Below, in pieces: positions 26,085-34,271 of a stretch of DNA of 64,000 nucleotides. The first letter of the stretch is position 1, and each line of letters begins with the position of its first letter. Below the pieces are notes generated by a model. That model worked only from the letters and a program-made list of their open reading frames with translations. It made no database searches and was not told where the DNA came from. The stretch covers positions 4,203,501 to 4,267,500 of the forward strand of contig CP000781.1 in NCBI GenBank assembly GCA_000017645.1, written 5' to 3'. The stretch comes from Xanthobacter autotrophicus Py2 (GTDB lineage Bacteria > Pseudomonadota > Alphaproteobacteria > Rhizobiales > Xanthobacteraceae). The position numbers were made by a program, and so were the translations under genes.

Positions 26085-27080
26085 ATGACATCACTTATTG
26101 TCGGGGCGAACGGCCTGATCGGTCGTCGTCTGTGTGAGCGGCTTTCCCGGAATTCCGTCGGCGTCATCGCGACGACGCGGCGGATGACGGACCTGCTGGC
26201 TCATCCGCAGGTGCGCTGGAAGACGGTGGATCTGGCCACCTTCGACGGCTGGGCGAAGCTGCTCGACGGGGTGAAAACCCTTTATCACCTCGCCTGGTCC
26301 ACCATTCCCGCCAGCGCCGATCCCGATCCGGCGCGTGACATCCTGGAAAACGTGGTCGGCACGGTGCGGATGCTCGAGGCGGCACGGCATGTGCCTGGCC
26401 TGCGCATCGTGTTCGCGTCGTCGGGCGGCAGCGTCTACGGCGCGCCCGAGAACCTGCCGGTGAGCGAGGCGCATCCCACCCGGCCGGTGAGTGCCTATGG
26501 CATCTCCAAGCTCATGGTGGAGCATTATCTCGACAAGTATCGCGCCATGTACGGCGTGGATGGCGTGGCGCTGCGCATCAGCAATTGCTACGGCGCCCGC
26601 CAGCAGTCGCAGAAAGGCCTGGGTGCGGTGACCCTGTTCGCCCGCGCCGGCCTGCGCCGGGATCCGCTGAAGCTGTTCGGGGCCGGCGACGTGGTGCGCG
26701 ACTATGTCCACGTGGATGACGTGGTGGACGCGATGATCGCCGCCGGTGCACGGCGCCACGTGACCGGCCCCATCAACATCGGGTCCGGCGTCGGCCATTC
26801 GCTGCGCGAGGTGATCACGCGGCTGGAGGCGGCCCTCGGCCACCCCCTGGTGGTGCAGCAGGCGCCGCCCCGCATCTTCGACGTGGCGGCCTCCGTGCTC
26901 GATGTCACGCGTGCCTATGAGCGGCTGGGCTGGACGCCGACCATCAGTCTTGACCTTGGCATCGAACGGCTGCTGGCCGAGTTGCGCAGTGAACTGGAAA
27001 CGGAATGCGGGTCGCGCTCTTCGTCCATTGCTACTATCCCGAGCATTTTTACGGTACGGAAAGCTATACTCGGACACTAG
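26085..27080 (+). CDS. NAD-dependent sugar epimerase/dehydratase (extended SDR)
   Basis: A 331-residue extended short-chain dehydrogenase of the UDP-glucose 4-epimerase/WcaG group. The nucleotide-binding loop is 'IVGANGLIGRRL' at the N-terminus, the catalytic Ser region is 'VFASSGGSVYG', and Y-x3-K is 'YGISKLMVEHYL'. The substrate region has 'RISNCYGARQ' and 'GDVVRDYVHVDDVVDAM'. It would make a nucleotide-sugar precursor for the polymer; the exact sugar is not decidable. It starts a forward operon (epimerase, GT4, methyltransferase, PCP protein, unknown). Its last 76 bases overlap the next gene in another frame, so the final 25 residues are an unusual tail. Confidence 0.88.
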   Translation: MTSLIVGANGLIGRRLCERLSRNSVGVIATTRRMTDLLAHPQVRWKTVDLATFDGWAKLLDGVKTLYHLAWSTIPASADPDPARDILENVVGTVRMLEAARHVPGLRIVFASSGGSVYGAPENLPVSEAHPTRPVSAYGISKLMVEHYLDKYRAMYGVDGVALRISNCYGARQQSQKGLGAVTLFARAGLRRDPLKLFGAGDVVRDYVHVDDVVDAMIAAGARRHVTGPINIGSGVGHSLREVITRLEAALGHPLVVQQAPPRIFDVAASVLDVTRAYERLGWTPTISLDLGIERLLAELRSELETECGSRSSSIATIPSIFTVRKAILGH

Positions 27081-28315
27081 CGCGGGAACTGTCCGCGCTG
27101 GGGCACGAGCCGGTGGTGGTGACCGCGACCTTTCCCGGCGAGACGCCTCAGCAGGAGATGGTGGAGCGCTACACGTTCGATGGGATTCCGGTCATCCGCA
27201 TCGACCGCAACGTCCATCCCAACACCGGCCTGCGCGATACCTATGACCTGCCGAGCCTGCGCGCCGTGCACGAGCGCATCCTGCGTGGCATCCGGCCGGA
27301 CATCGTCCATGTCTGCCACCTCATCAACCACACCACTGCGCTGCTGGAGGTGACGCGGCGGCTCGGCCTGCCCACCGTCGCTACCTTCACTGACTTTTTT
27401 GGCTTCTGCTTCAACAACAAGCTGAGCGCCGCCGACGGCAGCCTGTGCGCCGGACCCAACGCCTCGCGGTCCAATTGCGTGGCCTGCTCCCTGTTCGCCG
27501 ATGGCACGGCGGCCAGCAATCCGGCGCGGCGCCTCCTTGCCCGTCTCGTTTCGTCCGGGGCCGCGAACCTGCCGATCCTTGTTCCGGGATGGCGTCCGAC
27601 CGTCTCCGCGCTGAAGGACCGGCCCGAGCACCTCGCCGCAGCCTACAGCGCCTACGCCGGGGCGCTGACGCCCACGCGCTTTCTCATGGAGGCCTACAAG
27701 CGCACCAGCATCGGCGTGCCGCTGGAGCTGAGTCGCTTCGGCATCGATATCGACCGCGCGCCCAAGCCGGCGCGGGACGGTGGACCGACGCGGCTCGGCT
27801 TCATCGGCCAGCTCGCTCCGCACAAGGGTCTGCACCTGCTGCTCAGGGCCCTGCGGGAGGTGCCGAAGGGGGCTTTCACCCTCGATGTCCATGGCGACGA
27901 GGGCATGGATCCGTCCTACGCCGCAAAGGTGCGCGGCCTCTCGACGGGCCTCGACGTGAGCTTCCGCGGCACCTTCTCCATCGAGCGCATCGCGCAGGTT
28001 TTGGGCGAGATCGACCTGCTGGTCATTCCCTCCACCTGGGTGGAGAACAGCCCGCTGATCCTGCTCCAGGCCCTCGCCACCCACACCCCGGTGCTGGTGG
28101 CGAACGTGGAGGGCATGAGCGAGTTCGTAGAGGCAGGGTGCAACGGCTTCACCTTCGCCAAGGGCTCGGTGGCGGACCTTGCCGCCCGGCTCAAGCTCTT
28201 CGCGCAGGATCAAGGCCTTGCGCGTGCAATGAGTGCGAAGACACACTATGAAAGGACCTCCCGCCATATGGTGGCGGATGTGGCTGACTTTTATGCCCGC
28301 GCCTGCGGCATCTGA
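27005..28315 (+). CDS. Glycosyltransferase family 4, paralogue of the 4221 gene
   Basis: A 436-residue GT4 protein starting 'MRVALFVHCYYPEHFYGTESYT'. It aligns along its whole length with the enzyme at 4221-5621: 'VERYTFDGIPVIRIDRNV', 'DIVHVCHLINHTTALLEVT', the Cys insertion 'CAGPNASRSNCVACSLF', 'SRFGIDIDRAPKP', 'LGFIGQLAPHKGLHLLLRAL' and 'WVENSPLILLQALATHTPVLVAN'. The start lies inside the 3' end of the epimerase gene, and the stop overlaps the next start by one base (TGATG). The two paralogues probably add related sugars to different acceptors. Confidence 0.9.
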   Translation: MRVALFVHCYYPEHFYGTESYTRTLARELSALGHEPVVVTATFPGETPQQEMVERYTFDGIPVIRIDRNVHPNTGLRDTYDLPSLRAVHERILRGIRPDIVHVCHLINHTTALLEVTRRLGLPTVATFTDFFGFCFNNKLSAADGSLCAGPNASRSNCVACSLFADGTAASNPARRLLARLVSSGAANLPILVPGWRPTVSALKDRPEHLAAAYSAYAGALTPTRFLMEAYKRTSIGVPLELSRFGIDIDRAPKPARDGGPTRLGFIGQLAPHKGLHLLLRALREVPKGAFTLDVHGDEGMDPSYAAKVRGLSTGLDVSFRGTFSIERIAQVLGEIDLLVIPSTWVENSPLILLQALATHTPVLVANVEGMSEFVEAGCNGFTFAKGSVADLAARLKLFAQDQGLARAMSAKTHYERTSRHMVADVADFYARACGI

Positions 28316-29172
28316 TGAGTGAGAGCATGGGTGGTGAGGGGCAACGATCGCTGGCGGTGACTATCCCCGTGCGCGAGGGCATCGCCGGTGATTTCGAGGC
28401 CTGGCTGGCGCAGAACCTGCTGCCGCCCGATGCGTCCGCGCCGCCCGAGGGCATCGCGCCCTTCCCGCCGGCCGAGCTCATGCACAACACCACCGGCCTG
28501 ACCGAGCCGCGCGATTTCGCCAGCCACGGCGTGCACTTCATGCGCGCCCTGAACGCGCTGAGCCCCACCGCGCTGCCGAACTTCCGTTCGGTGCTGGATT
28601 TCGGGGTCGGGGTCGGGCGGGTGGCGCGGCTGTTCCACGGCTTTCGCGGCCGCTACGTGGGCATGGATGTGGACGACCGCCACATCGCCTGGGTGGAAAG
28701 CAACCTGACCCATGTGCAGGCGGTGAAGACCAGGCCGCGCCGGCGGCTTCCCGCCATCGACCGCAGCTTCGATGCGGTGATCTCCATTTCCGTGTTCAGC
28801 CACCTGAGCGAGGCTGACCACCTGTTCTATCTCGACGAGCTGGCACGGGTGGCGGCGCCGGGGGCCGTGCTGTTCCTGTCGGTGCATGGCGAGCAGGCGC
28901 TGCGCCGGGCGCAGGCGGAAGAGCGCGTCTTCGCCATGCTCGACATCCCTGCCGATGCCCTCGATGCGGCGGCCGAAACGCTCCACGGCGGGCGCGGCTA
29001 TGCCTTCATCCGGCAGAATGGCCACCTCACCAGCGCCGCCTATGACTACGGCATCACCTTTGTCTCGCAGGATTATGTGCACAGCGAATGGGGCCGGCGC
29101 TTCGAGGTCGCGGCCATCGGCGCCGGGGCGCTGCACGACTTCCAGGACGTCGTGGTCCTGAGGGCGCGGTAG
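28315..29172 (+). CDS. Class I SAM-dependent methyltransferase
   Basis: A 285-residue protein with the SAM-binding motif 'VLDFGVGVGRVARLFHGF' near residue 95, the acidic motif II 'YVGMDVDDRHIAWV', and motif IV/V 'SFDAVISISVFSHLSEADHLFYLDELARV'. It resembles small-molecule and sugar methyltransferases of the Methyltransf_11/12 type. It sits between a glycosyltransferase and an export protein with one-base spacing on both sides, so a methyl decoration or chain-terminating cap of the polysaccharide is a reasonable inference. The position modified is unknown. Confidence 0.85.
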   Translation: MSESMGGEGQRSLAVTIPVREGIAGDFEAWLAQNLLPPDASAPPEGIAPFPPAELMHNTTGLTEPRDFASHGVHFMRALNALSPTALPNFRSVLDFGVGVGRVARLFHGFRGRYVGMDVDDRHIAWVESNLTHVQAVKTRPRRRLPAIDRSFDAVISISVFSHLSEADHLFYLDELARVAAPGAVLFLSVHGEQALRRAQAEERVFAMLDIPADALDAAAETLHGGRGYAFIRQNGHLTSAAYDYGITFVSQDYVHSEWGRRFEVAAIGAGALHDFQDVVVLRAR

Positions 29173-29173
29173 A

Positions 29174-30466
29174 ATGGCCGGGCTTCCCGTCGCCCAGCCC
29201 ATCCGGGTCCTGATCGAACGCAGCCGCGCATTCGCGGTGCTCCCCTTCGTGCGGCCCATGCTGAACTGGCGGCGGCTGCCGCGCACCTACGGCACCGGCG
29301 CCACCGCCTCGGCCCGCTGGTTCCGCCTGCTGCGGCTGACCTTCGCGCTGGTGGTGCTGCTGCCGGCGGTGATCGCGGCGCTCTATTCGGGGGTCATCGC
29401 GACGCCGGTCTATATTTCGGAAGCCCGCCTCGCCATCCGCGAATCCCTGGGCGGGCGCACCATGCTGGACCAGGGCACGCAGGGCGCCTCGGGCGCGCGC
29501 GGCGCGGTCTCCGGCATCCTGCAGTCCCTGTCCTCGCTCCTGGGGGGCACGGGGCGGTCGGCGCAGAGCCAGGCGCCTTTCATCCTCACCAATTTCGTCA
29601 CCAGCCGGGCCTATGTGGCGCGGCTCGACGCGGACGGCCTGCTGCAACGGGCGTTCTCGGGGCCGGGCATCGATCCGCTCTCGGCGCTCAGCGGCACGGC
29701 GAGCCTGGAGGAGCGCTGGCGCTACTGGAACCGGCATGTGACCGCAGCGGTGGACCGGCGGTCCGAGATCGTGCTGCTGAAGGTGCGCGCCTTCTCGGCG
29801 GAGGAGGCCCATCTCATCGCCGAGCGCATCCTGAAGGATGGCGAGGCCCTGCTCAACGACATCGTCGCCCGCAGCCGGGCCGAGAGCGTGGGCCGCGCCC
29901 GCGAGCAGCTCGACCGCGCGCAGGTGCGCTACACCGATGCCCTGGTGCGCCAGCAGGAATGGCGGGCGCGCCAGCGCGCCGTGGATCCGGTGCAGGCCGC
30001 CGACGCCCTCGGCCAGAGCCTCTTGCGCCTCGAACAGGAGCGCATCGCCGCCGACCGCGAGATGCGGGCGCTCGAACGCCTGTCCGCGCCCGACGGCCCC
30101 ACCTCCGGCGTGCTCCGCGACCGTGTCCACGCCCTCGACCAGGAGATCGCCGACTTCAAGCTGCGCCTCGCCCGCTCCGGGTCGGGCAGCACGGCGGTCA
30201 GCGCGCTCGCGGCCTATGAGGAGGCGGAGCTGGAGGTGCGGTTCGCCGAGACCATGCAGTCCATCGCGGTCGCCGGATTGCAGGAGGCGGAGCGCCGCGC
30301 CCGGGCGCAGAGCGCCTTCGTCAACGTGTTCGTGCCGCCGAGCCTGCCGTCGACGGCCTCCGAGCCGGTGTGGTTGAAGACCGGGCTGTTCGTCTTCACC
30401 CTGGCCGGCATTTTCTGGATCAATGCCATGATCCTCGTCGCGGTGATCCGCGATCATCGTCATTGA
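29174..30466 (+). CDS. KpsE/Wzz-like polysaccharide copolymerase family protein (second paralogue)
   Basis: A 430-residue inner-membrane protein with a first transmembrane helix near residues 52-75 ('LTFALVVLLPAVIAALYSGV'), then 'YISEARLAIRES'. The periplasmic part has 'EIVLLKVRAFSAEEAHLIAERIL' and a long coiled coil (about 225-370). A C-terminal helix is 'LFVFTLAGIFWINAMILVAVI'. It shares its layout and several motifs with the proteins at 22742 and 31591. It lies one base after the methyltransferase gene. It could control chain length or bridge to the outer-membrane pore for a different polymer, or act with the other copies in one mixed complex. Confidence 0.85.
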   Translation: MAGLPVAQPIRVLIERSRAFAVLPFVRPMLNWRRLPRTYGTGATASARWFRLLRLTFALVVLLPAVIAALYSGVIATPVYISEARLAIRESLGGRTMLDQGTQGASGARGAVSGILQSLSSLLGGTGRSAQSQAPFILTNFVTSRAYVARLDADGLLQRAFSGPGIDPLSALSGTASLEERWRYWNRHVTAAVDRRSEIVLLKVRAFSAEEAHLIAERILKDGEALLNDIVARSRAESVGRAREQLDRAQVRYTDALVRQQEWRARQRAVDPVQAADALGQSLLRLEQERIAADREMRALERLSAPDGPTSGVLRDRVHALDQEIADFKLRLARSGSGSTAVSALAAYEEAELEVRFAETMQSIAVAGLQEAERRARAQSAFVNVFVPPSLPSTASEPVWLKTGLFVFTLAGIFWINAMILVAVIRDHRH

Positions 30467-30478
30467 GGGGGCGGGGGC

Positions 30479-31555
30479 GTGCTGTTCAGTATCGACGAGG
30501 ACGCCGGCACCCGCATCGTGGGCTGGATCATGCCCGACAACCCGTCGAGCACGCCTCACGTGGTGGTGTTCACCGGCGGGCAGATGCGCAAGGTGGTGCG
30601 CGCCACCGTGCTGCGCCCGCTGCTGCGCGAGCAGGGCCTGCACGAGACCGGCATTTGCGGTTTCGTGGTGGACCAGCATGCGGTGGCCGACCTGCAGGAC
30701 ATGGCCGACCTCGAGCTTTATGACGAGGCCACCAATATCCGCATCTACCGGCGGCGGCCGGCCACCGCCAAGGCGGACCTCAAGCTGTTCCGGCTGGAGA
30801 CCCGGGTGGTGCCGCAATCGGCGCTGAACGAGCCGTTCCAGGACCTCTTCCACATGGCCTTCACCCGGCTGGACCGCATGCCGGAGGAGGCGGTGCGCTC
30901 CATCCTCGGCATCCCCTTCTCGCCGTCCATCTTCTGCGCCGGCCGGCTGTATTTCCGGACCTACGAGCCACTGCTGCGCGATCGCGGCTTCAAGTGCTCG
31001 GTACTGGTGCGCGACCCGTTCGAGGAGCTGGCCGAGCAATTGCTCGCGCTGCGCTGGGCGGTGAAGACGCCGAACCTCGCCTATTCGGTGCTCAGCGAGA
31101 CCTACCGGCCGCTGGTGGAGAGCCTGGGCAAGGCCGACCTCTCCGAAATGGCTGACCTTGAGGCCTGGCTCGGCGCGCTGACCCCGTTCGAGCGCACCCT
31201 GATCGCGAGCCCGCTGGCGCGTCTTCTGACCTGTCGCAGCTCCGACGAGAACCTGGAGGCCGGCGCCGTGGAGCAGGCGCTCCAGACCCTCGCCGACATG
31301 GACGTTGTGGGCCATTTCAACGGCGTGGAGACCTATTGGGACACCCTGCGCGCGGTGCTGGAGATCGACCTTCCGCCCTTGCCCGCGCTGAATTTTTCCA
31401 AGCAGGTCGGCGATCTGGAGGCGCGGGTGCGCGACTGGCCGGCAGCGCAGGATCTCCTGGCCGCAGACGTGCAGATCTTCGCCGATCTCGGGGAAGCGAT
31501 CCGGCGCACCGATGAGGCGACCGACGAGGCCGCCGTGGAGCCGACGCCGGCCTGA
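30479..31555 (+). CDS. Protein of unknown function in the capsule operon (358 aa)
   Basis: It starts with GTG at 30479 after a GAGGGGGCGGG stretch, 12 bases after the previous stop. I do not recognise the family. The N-terminal part (about 1-85) looks beta-rich ('ILDEDAGTRIVGWIMPD'-like, then 'GICGFVVDQHAVADL'). The middle and C-terminal parts are mostly helical, with 'SPSIFCAGRLYFRTYEPLLRDRG' and 'LVRDPFEELAEQLLALRW'. These two stretches faintly resemble the phosphosulfate-binding and substrate regions of sulfotransferase-like folds, but a P-loop is not clear. There is no signal peptide or transmembrane helix, so it is cytoplasmic. Its place in the operon suggests a role in polymer modification or assembly. 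Confidence 0.8.
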   Translation: MLFSIDEDAGTRIVGWIMPDNPSSTPHVVVFTGGQMRKVVRATVLRPLLREQGLHETGICGFVVDQHAVADLQDMADLELYDEATNIRIYRRRPATAKADLKLFRLETRVVPQSALNEPFQDLFHMAFTRLDRMPEEAVRSILGIPFSPSIFCAGRLYFRTYEPLLRDRGFKCSVLVRDPFEELAEQLLALRWAVKTPNLAYSVLSETYRPLVESLGKADLSEMADLEAWLGALTPFERTLIASPLARLLTCRSSDENLEAGAVEQALQTLADMDVVGHFNGVETYWDTLRAVLEIDLPPLPALNFSKQVGDLEARVRDWPAAQDLLAADVQIFADLGEAIRRTDEATDEAAVEPTPA

Positions 31556-31590
31556 TCCGCGCGGGGCAGGGGACGAGCTGACGCCGGGAC

Positions 31591-32919
31591 TCAGCGGGTG
31601 CGGGCGTAGACGCTGCCCACATAGAGCGACGCCACCGCCCAGGCCGCGAACAGGATGCCGGACACCGCAGCGGCATCGACGAGGGGCGAGGGAAAGGCCT
31701 TTTCCGCCGGCAGGGTCGGCGCCATGAAGGTCAGGATATAGACCTGCTTCTGGGCCTGCTGCGTCCGCGCGTCCAGCAGCTCGCTTTCCGCTTCGTTCAG
31801 CCGCTGCTCGGCGAGGCGGCGGCGCACTTCCAGCTCGGCGGCAGCCTTCAGGTTGCCGCTGCTGCCGGCCTGCTCCCGGTCGAGGCCGAGCAGGTCGGTG
31901 TCCAGCGCCGCGATCTTCTCGTCCAGCGAGCGCATGCGCTCCTTCAGCGCGCGCACCACGGGGGAGTCCTCGTCCATGCGGGCGCGGGCGACGGTGAGGT
32001 CGGTGTTGAGCGCGGAGCGCTGGTCGCGCAGCTTGGCGATGACCGCATAGGAGCCGATGGCGCTGCGCGTGGGGTCGAGGGTGCCCTGCGCGTTGCGGAA
32101 GCCTTCGAGGGAGGTGCGCACCACGGCGAGGTCGGTGAAGGCCTCGCGCTCCTCGGCATCGGCCTGGAGCACGCGGTCGCCGCGGTTGCGGGTGGTGAGG
32201 GCGTTGGTGACGGCCTCGGCTTCCCGCACGATGGCGGCGCCGAGCAGCGCCGCGCTTTCGGGGCTGAAGGCGTGGATCTGCACCCGGATCACCCCGGACA
32301 GGGATTCCAGGCTCACCCGCACCTGCCGGTTCCAGTAGGCGACGAGGTCTTCCTCGCTGGCGTCGCTCGCAAGGCCGAACACCGGATCGCGGCCGGCGAC
32401 GCCGAACACCCGGCGCAGGTCAAGCTGCTGCTGCAGGGCGTCCACCATGGCGCGGCTGCGCAGATAGTCCACCACCACGCGCGCTTCCTGGGAATTGGGC
32501 ACCTGCGCGGTGCTGGAGCCGGACACCGGGCTGGCGCCGCCCGCCACCGTTTCCAGATTGCCGCGCACCACGAACCGCGTCTCGGAGCGGAACTGCGGCG
32601 CCGCGACCATGGCGAGGTAGAGGAAGGACAGCACCGAGGGCACCGCCACCACCACCACGAAGGACAGGATGGCCAGGTCGAGCCGCGTCAGCTGAAGGCC
32701 GCGGCGGCGCAGGTCGGCGAGGGCAGGCAGGCGGACGGCCAGGGGCTTGCGCTGGCCGGTGGTGCGCGCCGGCAGCAGCCGGGCGAGCCGTGCGGCCACC
32801 GCGGCCACCGCGGCAAGCGCGCCACGCGCCCGCGCGGGCCACCGCGGGGCGGCGGCCACCACGACCTCGGGGGAGCCTGCCTTCAGGATCTCGCTGGACG
32901 CTGGCGCCGGGGAGACCAT
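31591..32919 (-). CDS. KpsE/Wzz-like polysaccharide copolymerase family protein (third paralogue)
   Basis: The ATG at 32919 gives 442 residues and lies 13 bases after the stop of the outer-membrane export gene; an ATG at 32979 is inside that gene. A transmembrane helix near residues 90-112 ('LAILSFVVVVAVPSVLSFLYL') is followed by 'FRSETRFVVRGNL'. The periplasmic part has 'SGVIRVQIHAFSPESAALLGA' and coiled coils (about 200-385), and a C-terminal helix is 'AAAVSGILFAAWAVASLYVG'. It is clearly related to the proteins at 22742 and 29174. Pairing with the Wza-like gene is the usual arrangement for a periplasm-spanning export complex. Confidence 0.88.
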   Translation of the reverse strand: MVSPAPASSEILKAGSPEVVVAAAPRWPARARGALAAVAAVAARLARLLPARTTGQRKPLAVRLPALADLRRRGLQLTRLDLAILSFVVVVAVPSVLSFLYLAMVAAPQFRSETRFVVRGNLETVAGGASPVSGSSTAQVPNSQEARVVVDYLRSRAMVDALQQQLDLRRVFGVAGRDPVFGLASDASEEDLVAYWNRQVRVSLESLSGVIRVQIHAFSPESAALLGAAIVREAEAVTNALTTRNRGDRVLQADAEEREAFTDLAVVRTSLEGFRNAQGTLDPTRSAIGSYAVIAKLRDQRSALNTDLTVARARMDEDSPVVRALKERMRSLDEKIAALDTDLLGLDREQAGSSGNLKAAAELEVRRRLAEQRLNEAESELLDARTQQAQKQVYILTFMAPTLPAEKAFPSPLVDAAAVSGILFAAWAVASLYVGSVYARTR

Positions 32920-32932
32920 GGCCGGCGCGTCC

Positions 32933-34084
32933 CTAAGGCACCACCGCCACCGTGGTGGCCACGGGCTGGGCGACGGCATTGAACACGGAGGTGATCTTCT
33001 GCAGATCCGACAGCGGCGCGTTGGCCACGTAGATCGCGTCCTTGTTGCGGATCTGGAAGCCGCGCGCGAGGAAGATGAAGTTGGGATCGCGCATGTTCCA
33101 GCGATAGATCACGCGCACGTAGCCGTAGGCTTCAAGCGGCCGCGCATCGGGCCGCAGCTGGGTGGCGAAGCCGAGCGGCTCGAGGCGCATGAGATAGACG
33201 CCCGAGGGGTCGGCCCTGTGGTCCACCAGGCCGCCGACGCGCGCGACCGCCTCCTCAAGCGTGATGCCCACCGCATCGAACGGAACCACGGTGGGATTGC
33301 CCGCCGCGCCGAACACGGTGAAGGTCTGCGGGTCGCGGATGACGACGATCTTGTCCAGCGGGCGGACGTAAACGTCTTCCTTGGGATCGTTGAGCAGCCG
33401 CTGCAGGGGCAGGGTGACGGTGGCGTTGCCGCGGCTCAGGCGCACGAACACCTCATGGGCCGGAACCTTGATGCCGCCGGCGGCGGCGATCACGTCCAGC
33501 ACCCGGTCGCCGCGGGGCGAGAGGGGCACGATGGCGCCGGAGGTGGCCTCGCCCAGCACGGTGGCGGAATTGCTGACGCTGCGGGTCACCACCACCACGG
33601 CCTGCGGCTCGATGGCCTTGCCGGTGAGGCGGTCCACCACGGCCTGCTCGATCTGCGAGGTGGTCTTGCCGGCCACCTGGATGCGCCCGGCATAGGGCAC
33701 GGTGACGGAGCCGTCCTGCGCCACCTGCTGGTCGGGAATGGTGGCGCTGCGCGATCCGGTGCCCAGCCGGTCGATGACCGGGCCGGAGAACAGACCGCCG
33801 GCGGCGGCTTCCCAGATGGTGACGGAGATGGAATCGCCCACGCCCACCACGTAGCGGCCCGGCGGGCGATAGTCGCCGAAGCGGACGCCGAAGCTGGCCG
33901 GGCGCTGCTGCTGCATCAGGTGCAGGGTGCGGTCGTCCACGTCGATGAGCAGGTAGCGCTGGTCATCTTCGGGCTGCTGCATCTCGATTTCGGTGCGCGA
34001 CGGCCCCGACGACGGCAGCACCGTGCAACCGGCTGCTGCCCCGGCGAGGAGGCCCATGGCGACAAACCGAACCCAGCCCGTCAT
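32933..34084 (-). CDS. Outer-membrane polysaccharide export lipoprotein (Wza/KpsD-like)
   Basis: From the ATG at 34084 the product is 383 residues, close to E. coli Wza. It starts with a lipoprotein signal ('MTGWVRFVAMGLLAGAAAGC'), with the lipobox Cys at residue 20. The Poly_export domain is at about 80-185 ('YVVGVGDSISVTIWE', 'VAQDGSVTVPYAGRIQVAGKT'), followed by SLBB-type segments ('VLDVIAAAGGIKVPAHEVFVRL', 'LEEAVARVGGL'). It should form the outer-membrane channel through which the polymer leaves the cell. It is the first gene of a minus-strand pair with the PCP protein at 31591. A longer start at 34147 lacks support because the signal peptide would be internal. Confidence 0.93.
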   Translation of the reverse strand: MTGWVRFVAMGLLAGAAAGCTVLPSSGPSRTEIEMQQPEDDQRYLLIDVDDRTLHLMQQQRPASFGVRFGDYRPPGRYVVGVGDSISVTIWEAAAGGLFSGPVIDRLGTGSRSATIPDQQVAQDGSVTVPYAGRIQVAGKTTSQIEQAVVDRLTGKAIEPQAVVVVTRSVSNSATVLGEATSGAIVPLSPRGDRVLDVIAAAGGIKVPAHEVFVRLSRGNATVTLPLQRLLNDPKEDVYVRPLDKIVVIRDPQTFTVFGAAGNPTVVPFDAVGITLEEAVARVGGLVDHRADPSGVYLMRLEPLGFATQLRPDARPLEAYGYVRVIYRWNMRDPNFIFLARGFQIRNKDAIYVANAPLSDLQKITSVFNAVAQPVATTVAVVP

Positions 34085-34271
34085 TCGATTCCGCTTCTGA
34101 TACGCCCGACAAAGAGTGGGGCAGTTATACATGCCGCAGGCATCCATAGCGACCTAGCGGTACAACGTTTAAAAGAGCGTTGCGGCTATGCAACATGGTG
34201 CGTGGATGCGGCCCGGCAGGGCGCTTTCGCGCAAGGGGTTGGTCGGCGCAGCAACGAGAGCGGAACAGGTG

